Assembly: GCA_015055535.1 (NCBI GenBank)
Contig: SVIA01000011.1
Coordinates: 1-32,245 of the forward strand
From: Clostridiales bacterium
Lineage (GTDB): Bacteria; Bacillota; Clostridia; Christensenellales; UBA1242
DNA length: 32,245 nt
Direction: 5' to 3'
Part shown: positions 6,458 through 16,171 of the stretch, in pieces
Layout: each line of letters starts with the position of its first letter
How positions within the stretch are numbered: the first letter of the stretch is position 1
Notes under the pieces: generated by a model
Database searches by the model: none
What the model saw: only the letters and a program-made list of their open reading frames with translations
What the model was told of the DNA's origin: nothing
Position numbers and translations under genes: made by a program

Positions 6458-8485
6458 ATGGAAAAAAGACAAAAATTTTCTTTTAAAGTTGTGTTAGTTT
6501 TAACAGTAATTGGCTACATTTTAGGTTGTGTAATTACTTACTTTACTCCTCCAGCAAAAGAATTTGGAGTTGCAATTTTTACAAATGTTATAAGTTTTGT
6601 AGGTGCTGGGCTTGGATTATTACTTGGAATAGTTACCGAACTTAATAAAACAATGCGTTATGTTGGTATGAGTGGAGACAAAACAAAAGTTAAAACAACT
6701 GACGGAAAAGAAGACAAACAATATTTTAACTCTCGTTTTATTACTGAAAGCGAACTTAAAACAGATAAACGTTTTAAATTCCATCTTTGGCAAGATTTAA
6801 AAAGATGTAATAGTGAAGGTATTGTTATAAGAGCTGAACTTAAAAATAGACAACTTTTAGTTAATATGTATAAACCTATTCATACATTGGTTATTGGTAC
6901 AACTGGTAGTGGTAAAACTCAAGGTTTTGTTATTCCCACTATTCAAATTTTAAGTGAAACAGCTAGTAAACCAAGTATGGTTATTGCCGACCCAAAAGGC
7001 GAACTTTACTTAAGAAATAAAGTTAAATTAGAAAATTCTAACTACGACGTTAAAGTTGTAGACCTAAGAGAACCAAATAACTCTGATAGATGGAACCCAC
7101 TTGACAGAGCTTTTGACAACTTTCAAAGAGCAAACAACTTACTTAAAGAAGTTAAAGTTTATAAAGATGTTTCTCCAAGCAAACTTCCTAACGTTCAAAT
7201 TATAAAAGGTTCTACTTATTATAATGAATGGTACGAGTTTGAAGGTGTTGCTTATCCTAGCAAAGAAGCTTTAAATAATGATATTAAAGCTTTAAAAGAC
7301 AAGCTTACTAGTGAAGCTTATGAAGATATTCAAGATATCTGTGCTCAACTTTGTCCTCCAACCGGACAAGATCCTCAATGGGCACAAGGAGCTCAAGACT
7401 TTATTCGTGGTACTCTTCTTGCTATGCTTGAAGATAGTTTATACCCAGAGCTAAAACTTACTAAAGATAAATTTATTTTCTATAACTTATATAAAATTAC
7501 AATGTTTAGAGACCCAGATTCAGATGCTCCAGTAAAAACACTTCAAAACTACTTTAGAGGAAGACCTAAAAACAGTGAATGTGTTGACCTTGCTAATGGT
7601 GTTATTAATAACGCAACCAATACAATGCGTGGTTATATGGGACACGTAGCAACTGCACTTAATATGTTTAGTGATTTGGGTATTAGTTACTTAACAAGTG
7701 GAACAGATATTGATTTTAATGGTTTTACCGATAAACCAACTGCGCTGTTTATTATTATTCCAGATGAAAAAGACTCTCGTTACCCATTAGCTAATATTTA
7801 TATTACTCAACTTTATAAAATTTTAATTGACAAAGCTAGTAAAAACAAACCAAGCCTAGAACTTGATAGAACTGTTTACTTTATTTTGGATGAGTTTGGT
7901 AACCTTCCAAAAATTGAAAAAATCAAACCATTTATTACCGCTGGTAGAAGTAGAAGATTATTCTTAATGTTAATTGTTCAAGATTACAACCAATTGACAA
8001 GTAGATACGGCGAAAACGATGCTCAAACTATTAAAAACAACTGTAATATTCAAATTTTCATTGGTACTAAAGATATTAAAACTAAAGAAGAATTTAGTAA
8101 AAACTGTGGTAATAAAACATTAATTCAAACAAATACTAGTGAAAGCCGTAGCAGCGATATTAAGTCTGGAAGACAAACTAGTACAAGTGAACAAATTTTA
8201 TCAACAGCTTTAATTCCACCTGAAGAACTTGACCACTTAAAAGAAGGCGAAGTTATTGTTAATATGTTTAAAGAATTCTCTTTAAGAAGCACGTTTACTT
8301 TTGCTCATAAAAACCCTTATTACAACTTAACTCCAGCAAAAGAAGAATATAGACCTGGTCACTCTCTTGATAAAGATAAAGTTTCTTATGATATTCAAGA
8401 AAGAAATAAATTAGTATTTAAAAATAATGACGATGATGATGACGATGATGATTTTGCTAATTTTATGAAAAAATTTAAAAAATAA
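6458..8485 (+). CDS. VirD4/TraG-family type IV coupling protein
   Basis: A membrane ATPase of the kind that delivers DNA or protein to a type IV secretion channel. Two N-terminal membrane helices (about 10-29 and 38-60) precede the ATPase. Walker A GTTGSGKT is at 147-154, 'IADPKGEL' near 175-182, and Walker B VYFILDE at about 473-479, followed by 'FGNLPKIEKIKPFITAGRSRR', a typical TraG/VirD4 block. 'LIVQDYNQL' and the C-terminal 'IPPEELDHLKEGEVIV' also fit. An insertion of about 90 residues lies between 'WNPLD' (about 212) and 'QWAQGAQDFI' (about 307). The tail is a run of aspartates ending 'FANFMKKFKK'. A GAGGG Shine-Dalgarno precedes the ATG. No relaxase, VirB4 or VirB6 is in the window, so other parts, if any, lie elsewhere. 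It is transcribed alone, ending in a terminator. Confidence 0.9.
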   Translation: MEKRQKFSFKVVLVLTVIGYILGCVITYFTPPAKEFGVAIFTNVISFVGAGLGLLLGIVTELNKTMRYVGMSGDKTKVKTTDGKEDKQYFNSRFITESELKTDKRFKFHLWQDLKRCNSEGIVIRAELKNRQLLVNMYKPIHTLVIGTTGSGKTQGFVIPTIQILSETASKPSMVIADPKGELYLRNKVKLENSNYDVKVVDLREPNNSDRWNPLDRAFDNFQRANNLLKEVKVYKDVSPSKLPNVQIIKGSTYYNEWYEFEGVAYPSKEALNNDIKALKDKLTSEAYEDIQDICAQLCPPTGQDPQWAQGAQDFIRGTLLAMLEDSLYPELKLTKDKFIFYNLYKITMFRDPDSDAPVKTLQNYFRGRPKNSECVDLANGVINNATNTMRGYMGHVATALNMFSDLGISYLTSGTDIDFNGFTDKPTALFIIIPDEKDSRYPLANIYITQLYKILIDKASKNKPSLELDRTVYFILDEFGNLPKIEKIKPFITAGRSRRLFLMLIVQDYNQLTSRYGENDAQTIKNNCNIQIFIGTKDIKTKEEFSKNCGNKTLIQTNTSESRSSDIKSGRQTSTSEQILSTALIPPEELDHLKEGEVIVNMFKEFSLRSTFTFAHKNPYYNLTPAKEEYRPGHSLDKDKVSYDIQERNKLVFKNNDDDDDDDDFANFMKKFKK

Positions 8486-8509
8486 AGCCAAAACGGCTTT
8501 ATTTTTTTT
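8484..8509 (+). terminator. Terminator after the coupling-protein gene
   Basis: Stem AAAGCC / GGCTTT with loop AAAAC, then A and eight Ts. It overlaps the last bases of the stop codon. Confidence 0.85.
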
Positions 8510-8605
8510 GTAAATTTTTGCCAACACACTAAGTAAATATTAAAAAATTATTAATATATAATAATTTATATATATAAATATATTTATAAATATCTTTATT
8601 TTTGT

Positions 8606-8635
8606 TTGATTTAAAATATGTTAATGTGATAAAAT
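8606..8635 (+). promoter_or_regulatory. Promoter of the giant surface protein gene
   Basis: -35 TTGATT (8606-8611), 18-nt spacer ending in TGA (extended -10), -10 TAAAAT (8630-8635), about 30 nt before the ATG. Spacing and hexamers are the same as for the coupling-protein promoter. Confidence 0.62.
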
Positions 8636-8665
8636 ATTCATGATTAAAATATTAGGAGTAATTTT

Positions 8666-11600
8666 ATGAGTAAATTAAGAAAAATATCATTTGTGTTAAT
8701 TTTAATTCTTGTGGCTTTTTTACCACTAACTGTATTTAATTTTAACACATCAAAAATTTATGCCGAAAATAATTATATTGAACTTGGAGCTTTAAAAGTT
8801 AGCTATCAAAATAGCAATATTAAAGATTCTAACAACAATACAAAAAAGCTTGGAGCTTATACAAGCAAAGAATTGTATGATAATTACAATGAAATTGTTA
8901 ATACAAAACTGACAACTGTTGATAATAACGATGTTATTAGTTTAGATTTTTCTAACAACGAGGCAGTTTTAGTAACATTAATGCCAAAAGCAAATAGTAG
9001 CGCATACATAAAAATGCTTAGCGCAAGTTTAATGGTAAATGGTGTTAGCGTTGTACCTGAAATTTATAAGCCAGGAGAAAATGAACAATATATTTTTATT
9101 ATGGCTTTTGATAATACCACACCTTTAGATGTTAATTACGCGGGTAAATATGATTTGGCTTTTTCTTACTCTTATGTTACAAATGCCGGAACTTTTTCAG
9201 ATACAAATTACTACTCTTTTTATATTATTGACAACACTGAATACTTTGAAAACCAAAATCAACCAGTTATTGAAAATGTAAACAGTTCAAACCTAAATGC
9301 TACAACCAATATAAATACATCATCTTTTAATTACTCAACAGAAAATAAACCTAATTTAAAATATAATCCTTACAAATTTAATCCTATTATTAATTTTACT
9401 TATAATGAAACAATTGCAACAATTACTTCTGCTTTAGTTACTGAAAATGATGGTGATTATGTATTATTTACAAGTACTAATCAATCAGTATATAAGGATA
9501 CAAAAATTAAAGTTAACTCAAATTATAATGTTGAATTACAATTAAACACTCTTGGAAAATATGATATTACATACAATATTGTAATACAAAATGGTGAAAA
9601 CTCTTATGAAGTTATACCAAACGAACAAACTACTAAATTAAAAAATTTAAAAAGTGATGTTTTATACATTTTTGGTTTTGAAACATTTTATAAACACTAC
9701 CCTGACACTAATCCACAAAATGCATATTATACTCAACTTTATAACGAAAACTTTTATAGCGATTTTTCTTATTTAAATAAAGATGCAACAACAAATCTTC
9801 CTTACACTAACATAAACAACTTTCTTGCAAATCTTTCTAATGACAACAAAAACCTAATATTATCAAAAATTGCAGTGACTAACCAAGCTCCTGTTAAATT
9901 AAATGGATATATTACTTCTTTAGATGAAAATGATGATATAAACGATTATCGTAAAGCTGAATATTGTAATATTGATAACGACTTTAATATAATTGCCGAT
10001 TCAACTCATCCTTTTACAACAAGCACAAGATTTGAAAAAGCTGGTACTTATTTAGTATTTATTCCTTACAATTTTTCTAATTTAGACACTGCTAACACAG
10101 CTACTAAATATTATCAAGTTCTAATATTTAAAATAGCAAATGATACTCCTACTTTAGAGATTAAAACAGTTGAAAATAGTATTGAAAATCAAATTGCAAC
10201 AAATAATTATACTAATAAAAATGTTAGAGTTAAATGGAGCAACTTTGTTAAAACACCTTTTACTGTTCAACCCAAAATAACTTTCTATAAACAAGAAAAT
10301 GTATCTTCTAGTTCAGCTCAATTAAACATTCCAAATGAAATGATTAAACTAGATACTACTACAAATCAAAATTTTATAGACTTTACAGATAGTGGAGAAT
10401 ATTTAGTTAAAATAGAATATGGTATTAACTATTCTACAAATGTTACTAAATATTTTACAATAGATAAAACTCCAATTGACTTCAAAGTTTATTCTGTTGT
10501 AAACGGAAATATTTTAGGTAGTGTAAACAATTTTGAAGATAATATTATTAAAACAAATAAACCTTTCTCTATTTTTGCACTAAATAAAAACATAACAAAT
10601 CAAATTAGTGTTAATTATGAAAGTTTATATTTAAATAAAGAAGAAACTACTATTATAGATTATAAAATTGAAAATGACAAATTAAATATTTATAACAACT
10701 GGTACTTAGAAACATACTATAGTGATTTATTATATATTAATTCTAAATTGAATAATTTAGTAGATTACGACAGTTTGTCTAATTATGCTTTTGACAATAA
10801 TGAAAATGCTATTATTTCAAACGCTGGTTTATATAAATTTACAATTTCAGATTTAGCTGGAAATTCAAAAACTTTTTATGTTTTATTAGACAACACCGAT
10901 CCAATAGTTTTACATACTAATGCAGTTAAAGAAGAAAACACAGAGTTATTAAATTTCTTAGAAAATAATACCTTATCAGTTAAACAAGCTGGAGAAAATT
11001 TAGTTTCTAATGCTTATTCAGTAATATTTGGAAATAATAAAGCTATTAAATTTAAAATTAATGATAAAAACTTAGATTTTGCTAAAACTTATTTTAATAA
11101 CAATAGTTTAATAGATTCTTCTGAAGATCAATATATTATAACTCCATATACTAATATAAGCGTTAATGCTAAAGCTTATTACCCAAGCAACTATGATACT
11201 ACTAAAACATATTCTCAATATAATATGTTTAATATTTTAAGTATCACTCCTCCTGATAAAGAAGAAATAAATATTTTATTTGATGTAAAATACAATGTTA
11301 ATAATACAAATTATGCAATTAGTTTTACTTTAAATACAGATAAAAATCAAATTTTAATTTATGGTTATGATAACAAATACTATAATATTCAAAGAGAAAG
11401 TGTAACTAACTCTAAACAAGTTTATGTAAGATATTTAAATGAAAGTATAGATGAAGAATATAAACTAAGTAGTTTAATATTAAAATACTATCCTTTCGTA
11501 GAAAATTCTAACAATTTAACTTTTACTGAAAATTTCAAAGATTCTTTCGATTTATTAAAAATGTCAAATAATAACACAATTGAAGAATCAGATCAAAATA

Positions 11601-14600
11601 CAAATAATAGTGTTTTAAGTGGCGGATTTATTTCAAATTTAATTAATCCTACTTATTTAAATGGAGAAACTATTACAGCTCCTGGTAAATACACCTTAAC
11701 AAAAACATATGTTAACGGTCAAACTTCTGATAACACTATTACATTCTATGTAGATAGATACTCTCCTATTGAAATATATTCTTCTTCTACATTAATTGGT
11801 AAAAATATTAAATTTAATTTAGCAAATAGCACCTTAAGTGCAGAAAATATTTTATATTATATTCAAAACAATCAAGATATTACAACAAATAAATTACCTA
11901 TTACTACAAACTTAAATAATACAGTTTATAAATACTTGTTTGAAAATGATGAATTTAAATTATATTATCAAGTAATAAATAATAATGTTGTAGTTTACGA
12001 TTCTAAAACAAGTACTTCTAATTATTATTTTAATAACCGTCAAAACTATGTAATTAGAATTTATGATAATAGCGGTTATAAATATGACGGCAATACTAAT
12101 ATTAATCCAAATTTCATTGATTTTAGAATAAATTTAACAGACACAGCTCCAGATGGCTATTATATTATTGATGGCAATAAAGAAATTACTGAAGCAGAAT
12201 ATAGCACAAATTCAAATTCATTAAGTTTTATTTTCCAAGACAGTACAAGTGATTATTTATATGATATAGATTTAAATAACATAGTTTTAAAAATGAATAA
12301 TTCTATAATATTCCAAACTCAATCTATACCTACTTCAAATTTCTTTACCTTTGGATCAGAAAAAATCTATTATATTTCTAATTATAATCTAACGTTAACA
12401 AGAACTAGACTTACAACAAGTAAAATTCCAAGTAATAAGTTAAGATATAAATATACATTAACTATACTAGATCCTAATAATATGAATGGATTATTTGACG
12501 AAAATGGCATGTCTTTAGAAGCCACTTATGAATTAACATTAAATTACTTAATTGAAAATAATTATAGCATTTTAAACAATAATTCAAGTAAAACTTTCAA
12601 AATGACAGTTGACCACACTGCTCCATTTGTAAATGTAAATAAATATATTGATAATGATAAATTCTTAACAGCTGAAGAAAAGGAAATTTTAAAACAAAGC
12701 GTTGCTAATAAAGATAGAACTAGTAAATTGAATTTTGATAATTATGCAATAGTTATAACTGAAACTCCTACTTTTGTTTCTAATCAAGATACATCTAGTA
12801 TTTACATTAGAAAATATAATAAATACTCAGATATTACTAATGCTTGTCAACAAAGTTTAGTTATTGGAGATGAAGAATATAATAATTTAACAACTACTAG
12901 ATATAAATTTGATATTAACGCATTAGACAGTGATAGAAATAAAATATATACTTCTAAAGAATATAACAAATTAGATAATACAATAAATAATAAAACTTTA
13001 AATGATTTCTTTGAAAATGAAGGTTTTTATGAAATTATTGAAATTGACCAAGCAAATAACTATACAATATATACTGTTTTATATTTAACTGATTATTCAC
13101 TTTCAGCTAACTATACTTCTACTACAAATAGTAATATTGAAGTTGAAAATGTTGAAGTTGTTAATGATGTTAATTTTGAATTAACTAATATTTCAAATAA
13201 ATATTATGATTATTTAAATGTTAAAGTTTCTATAAATGGAACAAATCACGATTTAAGATACTTCCCAGTAAGCGTTGAAAATGATACCATTACTTACTTT
13301 AATTCTATTAGCGATATTATAAGCTATGTAAACAACCTAATTTTAAGCGATACCACTGTAAATAAACTAGGCTGTAAATATACAATTGATATTTCAAATA
13401 GAAACGGAAATACTATTTCTATTACTATTAACACTCCTAACGAATTATTAGATATTTCTATTATTGATTATGAAGATAGATTTATATTAACGATACCAGA
13501 CAATAATATTGCTACATATGTTCAATCTTTAACTGTATCTGCTGTAGTTTATGATGAAACTACTAAAACTTATCTTTATAAACCACTTAAATATGATAGT
13601 AATCAAACTGCTTTAAACTCAAATCCTAATAGCTCATTTGTATTCTCGCACATTGCTTATCTTGGAGAATCTATTTCTAATTTAGCTCCTATTACAGTAT
13701 CTATTTATAAAATAGAATGGAAAGATAACTTTAATAGAGAACAAAATAAAGTTAAAATTATTGGTGTTGAAGATAAAAAAGTTATTGATTTTGGCAATAA
13801 TCCATATGAAACAATAAACGGAGTAGATTATACTGCTGATAAAGATAATGTAAAATTAATTTATCAATCTCATTTATATAACTTAAATGTTTATTATTCA
13901 ATTTTACCAAATACAAATCTTAACCAATTAACTTTCCCAACTTCAAATAACATTTATGACATAACATATGGTGATGGAATTAGAGAAATAAACTTAATAA
14001 AAATTTTAGCAAAAGAATATGATGAAGATGCAAAAATTTTAGCAACTTATGATTGGCAAATTAAATTTACAATTGAACTTACAGATTTAACAACAATAGG
14101 CGAAACTCCTAATATTTATACTTTAAGTTATATTTACTACCCTGACATGCCAAGTATTGACTTTACAGATAGTTCAAGCAACAATTTAGAAATTAAACCA
14201 ATTAAAAGCACTGCAGATTTTACTATTAGTACTTCTAAAAATGTAACTTTAAGTTATTTAAACAGTACATTATTCCCTATTACTATAAATGCTAAAAGAA
14301 CTTATGTTACAAATTTAAATGAAGAAATAACAGAAAACATAAATGACATTACTAGCGACTATACATTTACTCAACTTGGAGATTACGAAATAGTTGTTAA
14401 AAATTCATTGAATAATCAAAACATATATAAATTTAGCATTAAACAAGCAAGTAATAAAACTTATGCCGTTTATACTAACGAGCCTAATATGACAAATTTT
14501 GAATTATTTGCAAGCAAAAATGTTCAAACTTACATTATTGGTGCAAAAACAATAACTTGTGATACATATTATTCTATTTATAATGCAATTATTGAAGTAA

Positions 14601-16117
14601 ATAGTGACTTTAATTTAATTGTTGAAGAAGTTGAAGTTAATCAAACAGAATATCCAAATACAACTTTCCATTTAATATCTAAAGTGAATAATGGTACTTC
14701 TACACCTTATAAATATATTGCAATTACGAAAATTGAATATAATAGTAATTTCTTAAATGTTTCTACTGAAGAATCAAAACTAGAAATTTATGAAGGTGAA
14801 TTTTCAACAGAAAATCTTGCTGAAAATATTAAAACTTATTATTTAAAAGTTACTGATAAAAAACTAACAATTACCCTTCCTTTATATAATGAAGTTAATG
14901 CCAACTTAACTGGCAATACTATTAATGTTAAACTTTATTTAAACAACGAACAAATAAGTTTAAATGAAAATATTTATCAAATAAATGAAGAAACAAAAAC
15001 TCAAACTATTATATTAAATAATGTTCCTGCTGGTGTTTATAATTTCTATTTTGAAGATCTAGCTGGAAATGTTCAATATTTTAGCGGAAATTCATTCTTA
15101 AGTATTATTTTACTTACTGAAGTTATCGTTTCTATAAACAATGAAAACCCAATTGAATATCAAATTTATAATAATGCTGTAAATGTTAAAATAGAACAAG
15201 AAAGACAATATAATACTGGTTCTTTAACAATTAATGCTTTTATTAACGGTAAGAAAATTAATAAACTTAATAGAAATTCTAATGGAGAATATGTTTTTAC
15301 TGATTATGGTTTATATACTATAGAATTAAATGCTATAATCGATTCTAAAAATATTAACAAAACTATTCACTTTACTATTTTAAATTCTAAAGTGGCTTAT
15401 AAAGAATTTAGTTATATTGGATTAAATGGTCAAGTTATTTCTAAAATAATTAGAGATGGAAAAGATATAACTAGTGAACTTACTAAATTTATTAGTGTAG
15501 GCAATGATCCAAATATTCCAGTAGATAATTATAAAAATAATTATTTATATAAAATTAATTTAGCTAGCACTATTAAATATGCACATATTGATCCTAACAC
15601 AGGCGAGATTAAATTAGATGACGAGGGCAACCAACTTATCGATACATATAATGGTAGTGGCTTATATGAAATCTATGTTAAAAATGAAAATACAATTTTA
15701 TCTTCACAAAATTTCTCATTTAATGTTTGGATTAGAGATAATGATGCAAAAGCAATTATTAAATCTTCTGTTAAAGAAGGTGGCAGTACTACTAACGCAA
15801 TAACATTTACTTATAACCCTTATCTAATTTATTCTCAAATTGGTGAATGTGGCTTATACATAAATAACGAAAAAGTTGTAGATATTACTAATGAAAGTTT
15901 AAATGAAGTAAATACTTATACAATTGAAAGAACCCAAAAAGGTACATTTGTTGTACAAGTTAAATCAGATGATGGAAATACTGAATTAAGCTTTGTTGTA
16001 TATAAAAAGGAACCACTATCTACTACTTCTATTATCGTTATTGTTGTTTCTTCAATAGTTATTGCAGCAATTGTAGTTGTATTTATTAAATTAAGAACTA
16101 GAATGAAAGTTAAATAG
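8666..16117 (+). CDS. Giant (2483 aa) exported, tail-anchored multi-Ig-like surface protein
   Basis: The N-terminus is a signal peptide: basic MSKLRK, a hydrophobic core at about 9-26, and a likely cleavage after 'KIYA'. The C-terminus has one membrane helix (about 2450-2473, 'SIIVIVVSSIVIAAIVVVF') and a short basic tail. No LPxTG sortase motif is seen, so the protein is membrane-anchored with a huge outer part. That part is Asn/Thr/Tyr-rich and predicted all-beta. At least ten segments carry the Ig-like end-strand motif G-x-Y (for example AGKYDL, SGEYLV, AGLYKF, PGKYTL, LGDYEI, AGVYNF, SGLYEI), and several carry the linker D-x-T-x-P or a variant (DKTPID near 598, DNTDPI near 741, DRYSPI near 1029, DTAPDG near 1158, DHTAPF near 1314). 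'DLAGN' recurs near 730 and 2128. Likely role: adhesin or long surface stalk (inference). AGGAG Shine-Dalgarno, own promoter. It sits beside the secretion-type genes. Confidence 0.85.
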   Translation: MSKLRKISFVLILILVAFLPLTVFNFNTSKIYAENNYIELGALKVSYQNSNIKDSNNNTKKLGAYTSKELYDNYNEIVNTKLTTVDNNDVISLDFSNNEAVLVTLMPKANSSAYIKMLSASLMVNGVSVVPEIYKPGENEQYIFIMAFDNTTPLDVNYAGKYDLAFSYSYVTNAGTFSDTNYYSFYIIDNTEYFENQNQPVIENVNSSNLNATTNINTSSFNYSTENKPNLKYNPYKFNPIINFTYNETIATITSALVTENDGDYVLFTSTNQSVYKDTKIKVNSNYNVELQLNTLGKYDITYNIVIQNGENSYEVIPNEQTTKLKNLKSDVLYIFGFETFYKHYPDTNPQNAYYTQLYNENFYSDFSYLNKDATTNLPYTNINNFLANLSNDNKNLILSKIAVTNQAPVKLNGYITSLDENDDINDYRKAEYCNIDNDFNIIADSTHPFTTSTRFEKAGTYLVFIPYNFSNLDTANTATKYYQVLIFKIANDTPTLEIKTVENSIENQIATNNYTNKNVRVKWSNFVKTPFTVQPKITFYKQENVSSSSAQLNIPNEMIKLDTTTNQNFIDFTDSGEYLVKIEYGINYSTNVTKYFTIDKTPIDFKVYSVVNGNILGSVNNFEDNIIKTNKPFSIFALNKNITNQISVNYESLYLNKEETTIIDYKIENDKLNIYNNWYLETYYSDLLYINSKLNNLVDYDSLSNYAFDNNENAIISNAGLYKFTISDLAGNSKTFYVLLDNTDPIVLHTNAVKEENTELLNFLENNTLSVKQAGENLVSNAYSVIFGNNKAIKFKINDKNLDFAKTYFNNNSLIDSSEDQYIITPYTNISVNAKAYYPSNYDTTKTYSQYNMFNILSITPPDKEEINILFDVKYNVNNTNYAISFTLNTDKNQILIYGYDNKYYNIQRESVTNSKQVYVRYLNESIDEEYKLSSLILKYYPFVENSNNLTFTENFKDSFDLLKMSNNNTIEESDQNTNNSVLSGGFISNLINPTYLNGETITAPGKYTLTKTYVNGQTSDNTITFYVDRYSPIEIYSSSTLIGKNIKFNLANSTLSAENILYYIQNNQDITTNKLPITTNLNNTVYKYLFENDEFKLYYQVINNNVVVYDSKTSTSNYYFNNRQNYVIRIYDNSGYKYDGNTNINPNFIDFRINLTDTAPDGYYIIDGNKEITEAEYSTNSNSLSFIFQDSTSDYLYDIDLNNIVLKMNNSIIFQTQSIPTSNFFTFGSEKIYYISNYNLTLTRTRLTTSKIPSNKLRYKYTLTILDPNNMNGLFDENGMSLEATYELTLNYLIENNYSILNNNSSKTFKMTVDHTAPFVNVNKYIDNDKFLTAEEKEILKQSVANKDRTSKLNFDNYAIVITETPTFVSNQDTSSIYIRKYNKYSDITNACQQSLVIGDEEYNNLTTTRYKFDINALDSDRNKIYTSKEYNKLDNTINNKTLNDFFENEGFYEIIEIDQANNYTIYTVLYLTDYSLSANYTSTTNSNIEVENVEVVNDVNFELTNISNKYYDYLNVKVSINGTNHDLRYFPVSVENDTITYFNSISDIISYVNNLILSDTTVNKLGCKYTIDISNRNGNTISITINTPNELLDISIIDYEDRFILTIPDNNIATYVQSLTVSAVVYDETTKTYLYKPLKYDSNQTALNSNPNSSFVFSHIAYLGESISNLAPITVSIYKIEWKDNFNREQNKVKIIGVEDKKVIDFGNNPYETINGVDYTADKDNVKLIYQSHLYNLNVYYSILPNTNLNQLTFPTSNNIYDITYGDGIREINLIKILAKEYDEDAKILATYDWQIKFTIELTDLTTIGETPNIYTLSYIYYPDMPSIDFTDSSSNNLEIKPIKSTADFTISTSKNVTLSYLNSTLFPITINAKRTYVTNLNEEITENINDITSDYTFTQLGDYEIVVKNSLNNQNIYKFSIKQASNKTYAVYTNEPNMTNFELFASKNVQTYIIGAKTITCDTYYSIYNAIIEVNSDFNLIVEEVEVNQTEYPNTTFHLISKVNNGTSTPYKYIAITKIEYNSNFLNVSTEESKLEIYEGEFSTENLAENIKTYYLKVTDKKLTITLPLYNEVNANLTGNTINVKLYLNNEQISLNENIYQINEETKTQTIILNNVPAGVYNFYFEDLAGNVQYFSGNSFLSIILLTEVIVSINNENPIEYQIYNNAVNVKIEQERQYNTGSLTINAFINGKKINKLNRNSNGEYVFTDYGLYTIELNAIIDSKNINKTIHFTILNSKVAYKEFSYIGLNGQVISKIIRDGKDITSELTKFISVGNDPNIPVDNYKNNYLYKINLASTIKYAHIDPNTGEIKLDDEGNQLIDTYNGSGLYEIYVKNENTILSSQNFSFNVWIRDNDAKAIIKSSVKEGGSTTNAITFTYNPYLIYSQIGECGLYINNEKVVDITNESLNEVNTYTIERTQKGTFVVQVKSDDGNTELSFVVYKKEPLSTTSIIVIVVSSIVIAAIVVVFIKLRTRMKVK

Positions 16118-16126
16118 TTTTAAAAC

Positions 16127-16159
16127 AAAAAATAGGAAATTTAAATTTCCTATTTTTTT
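16127..16159. terminator. Bidirectional terminator between the giant gene and the Rho-like gene
   Basis: A perfect 24-bp palindrome (AATAGGAAATTT / AAATTTCCTATT, 16131-16154) with A and T runs outside it. It can end both converging transcripts: the giant gene from the left and the Rho-like gene from the right. Confidence 0.85.
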
Positions 16160-16171
16160 ATTCTTATTTTA

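Noticed and set aside
15618-15803. 61-aa plus-strand ORF inside the giant gene
   Set aside because: Out-of-frame shadow within the 2483-aa frame and no Shine-Dalgarno.
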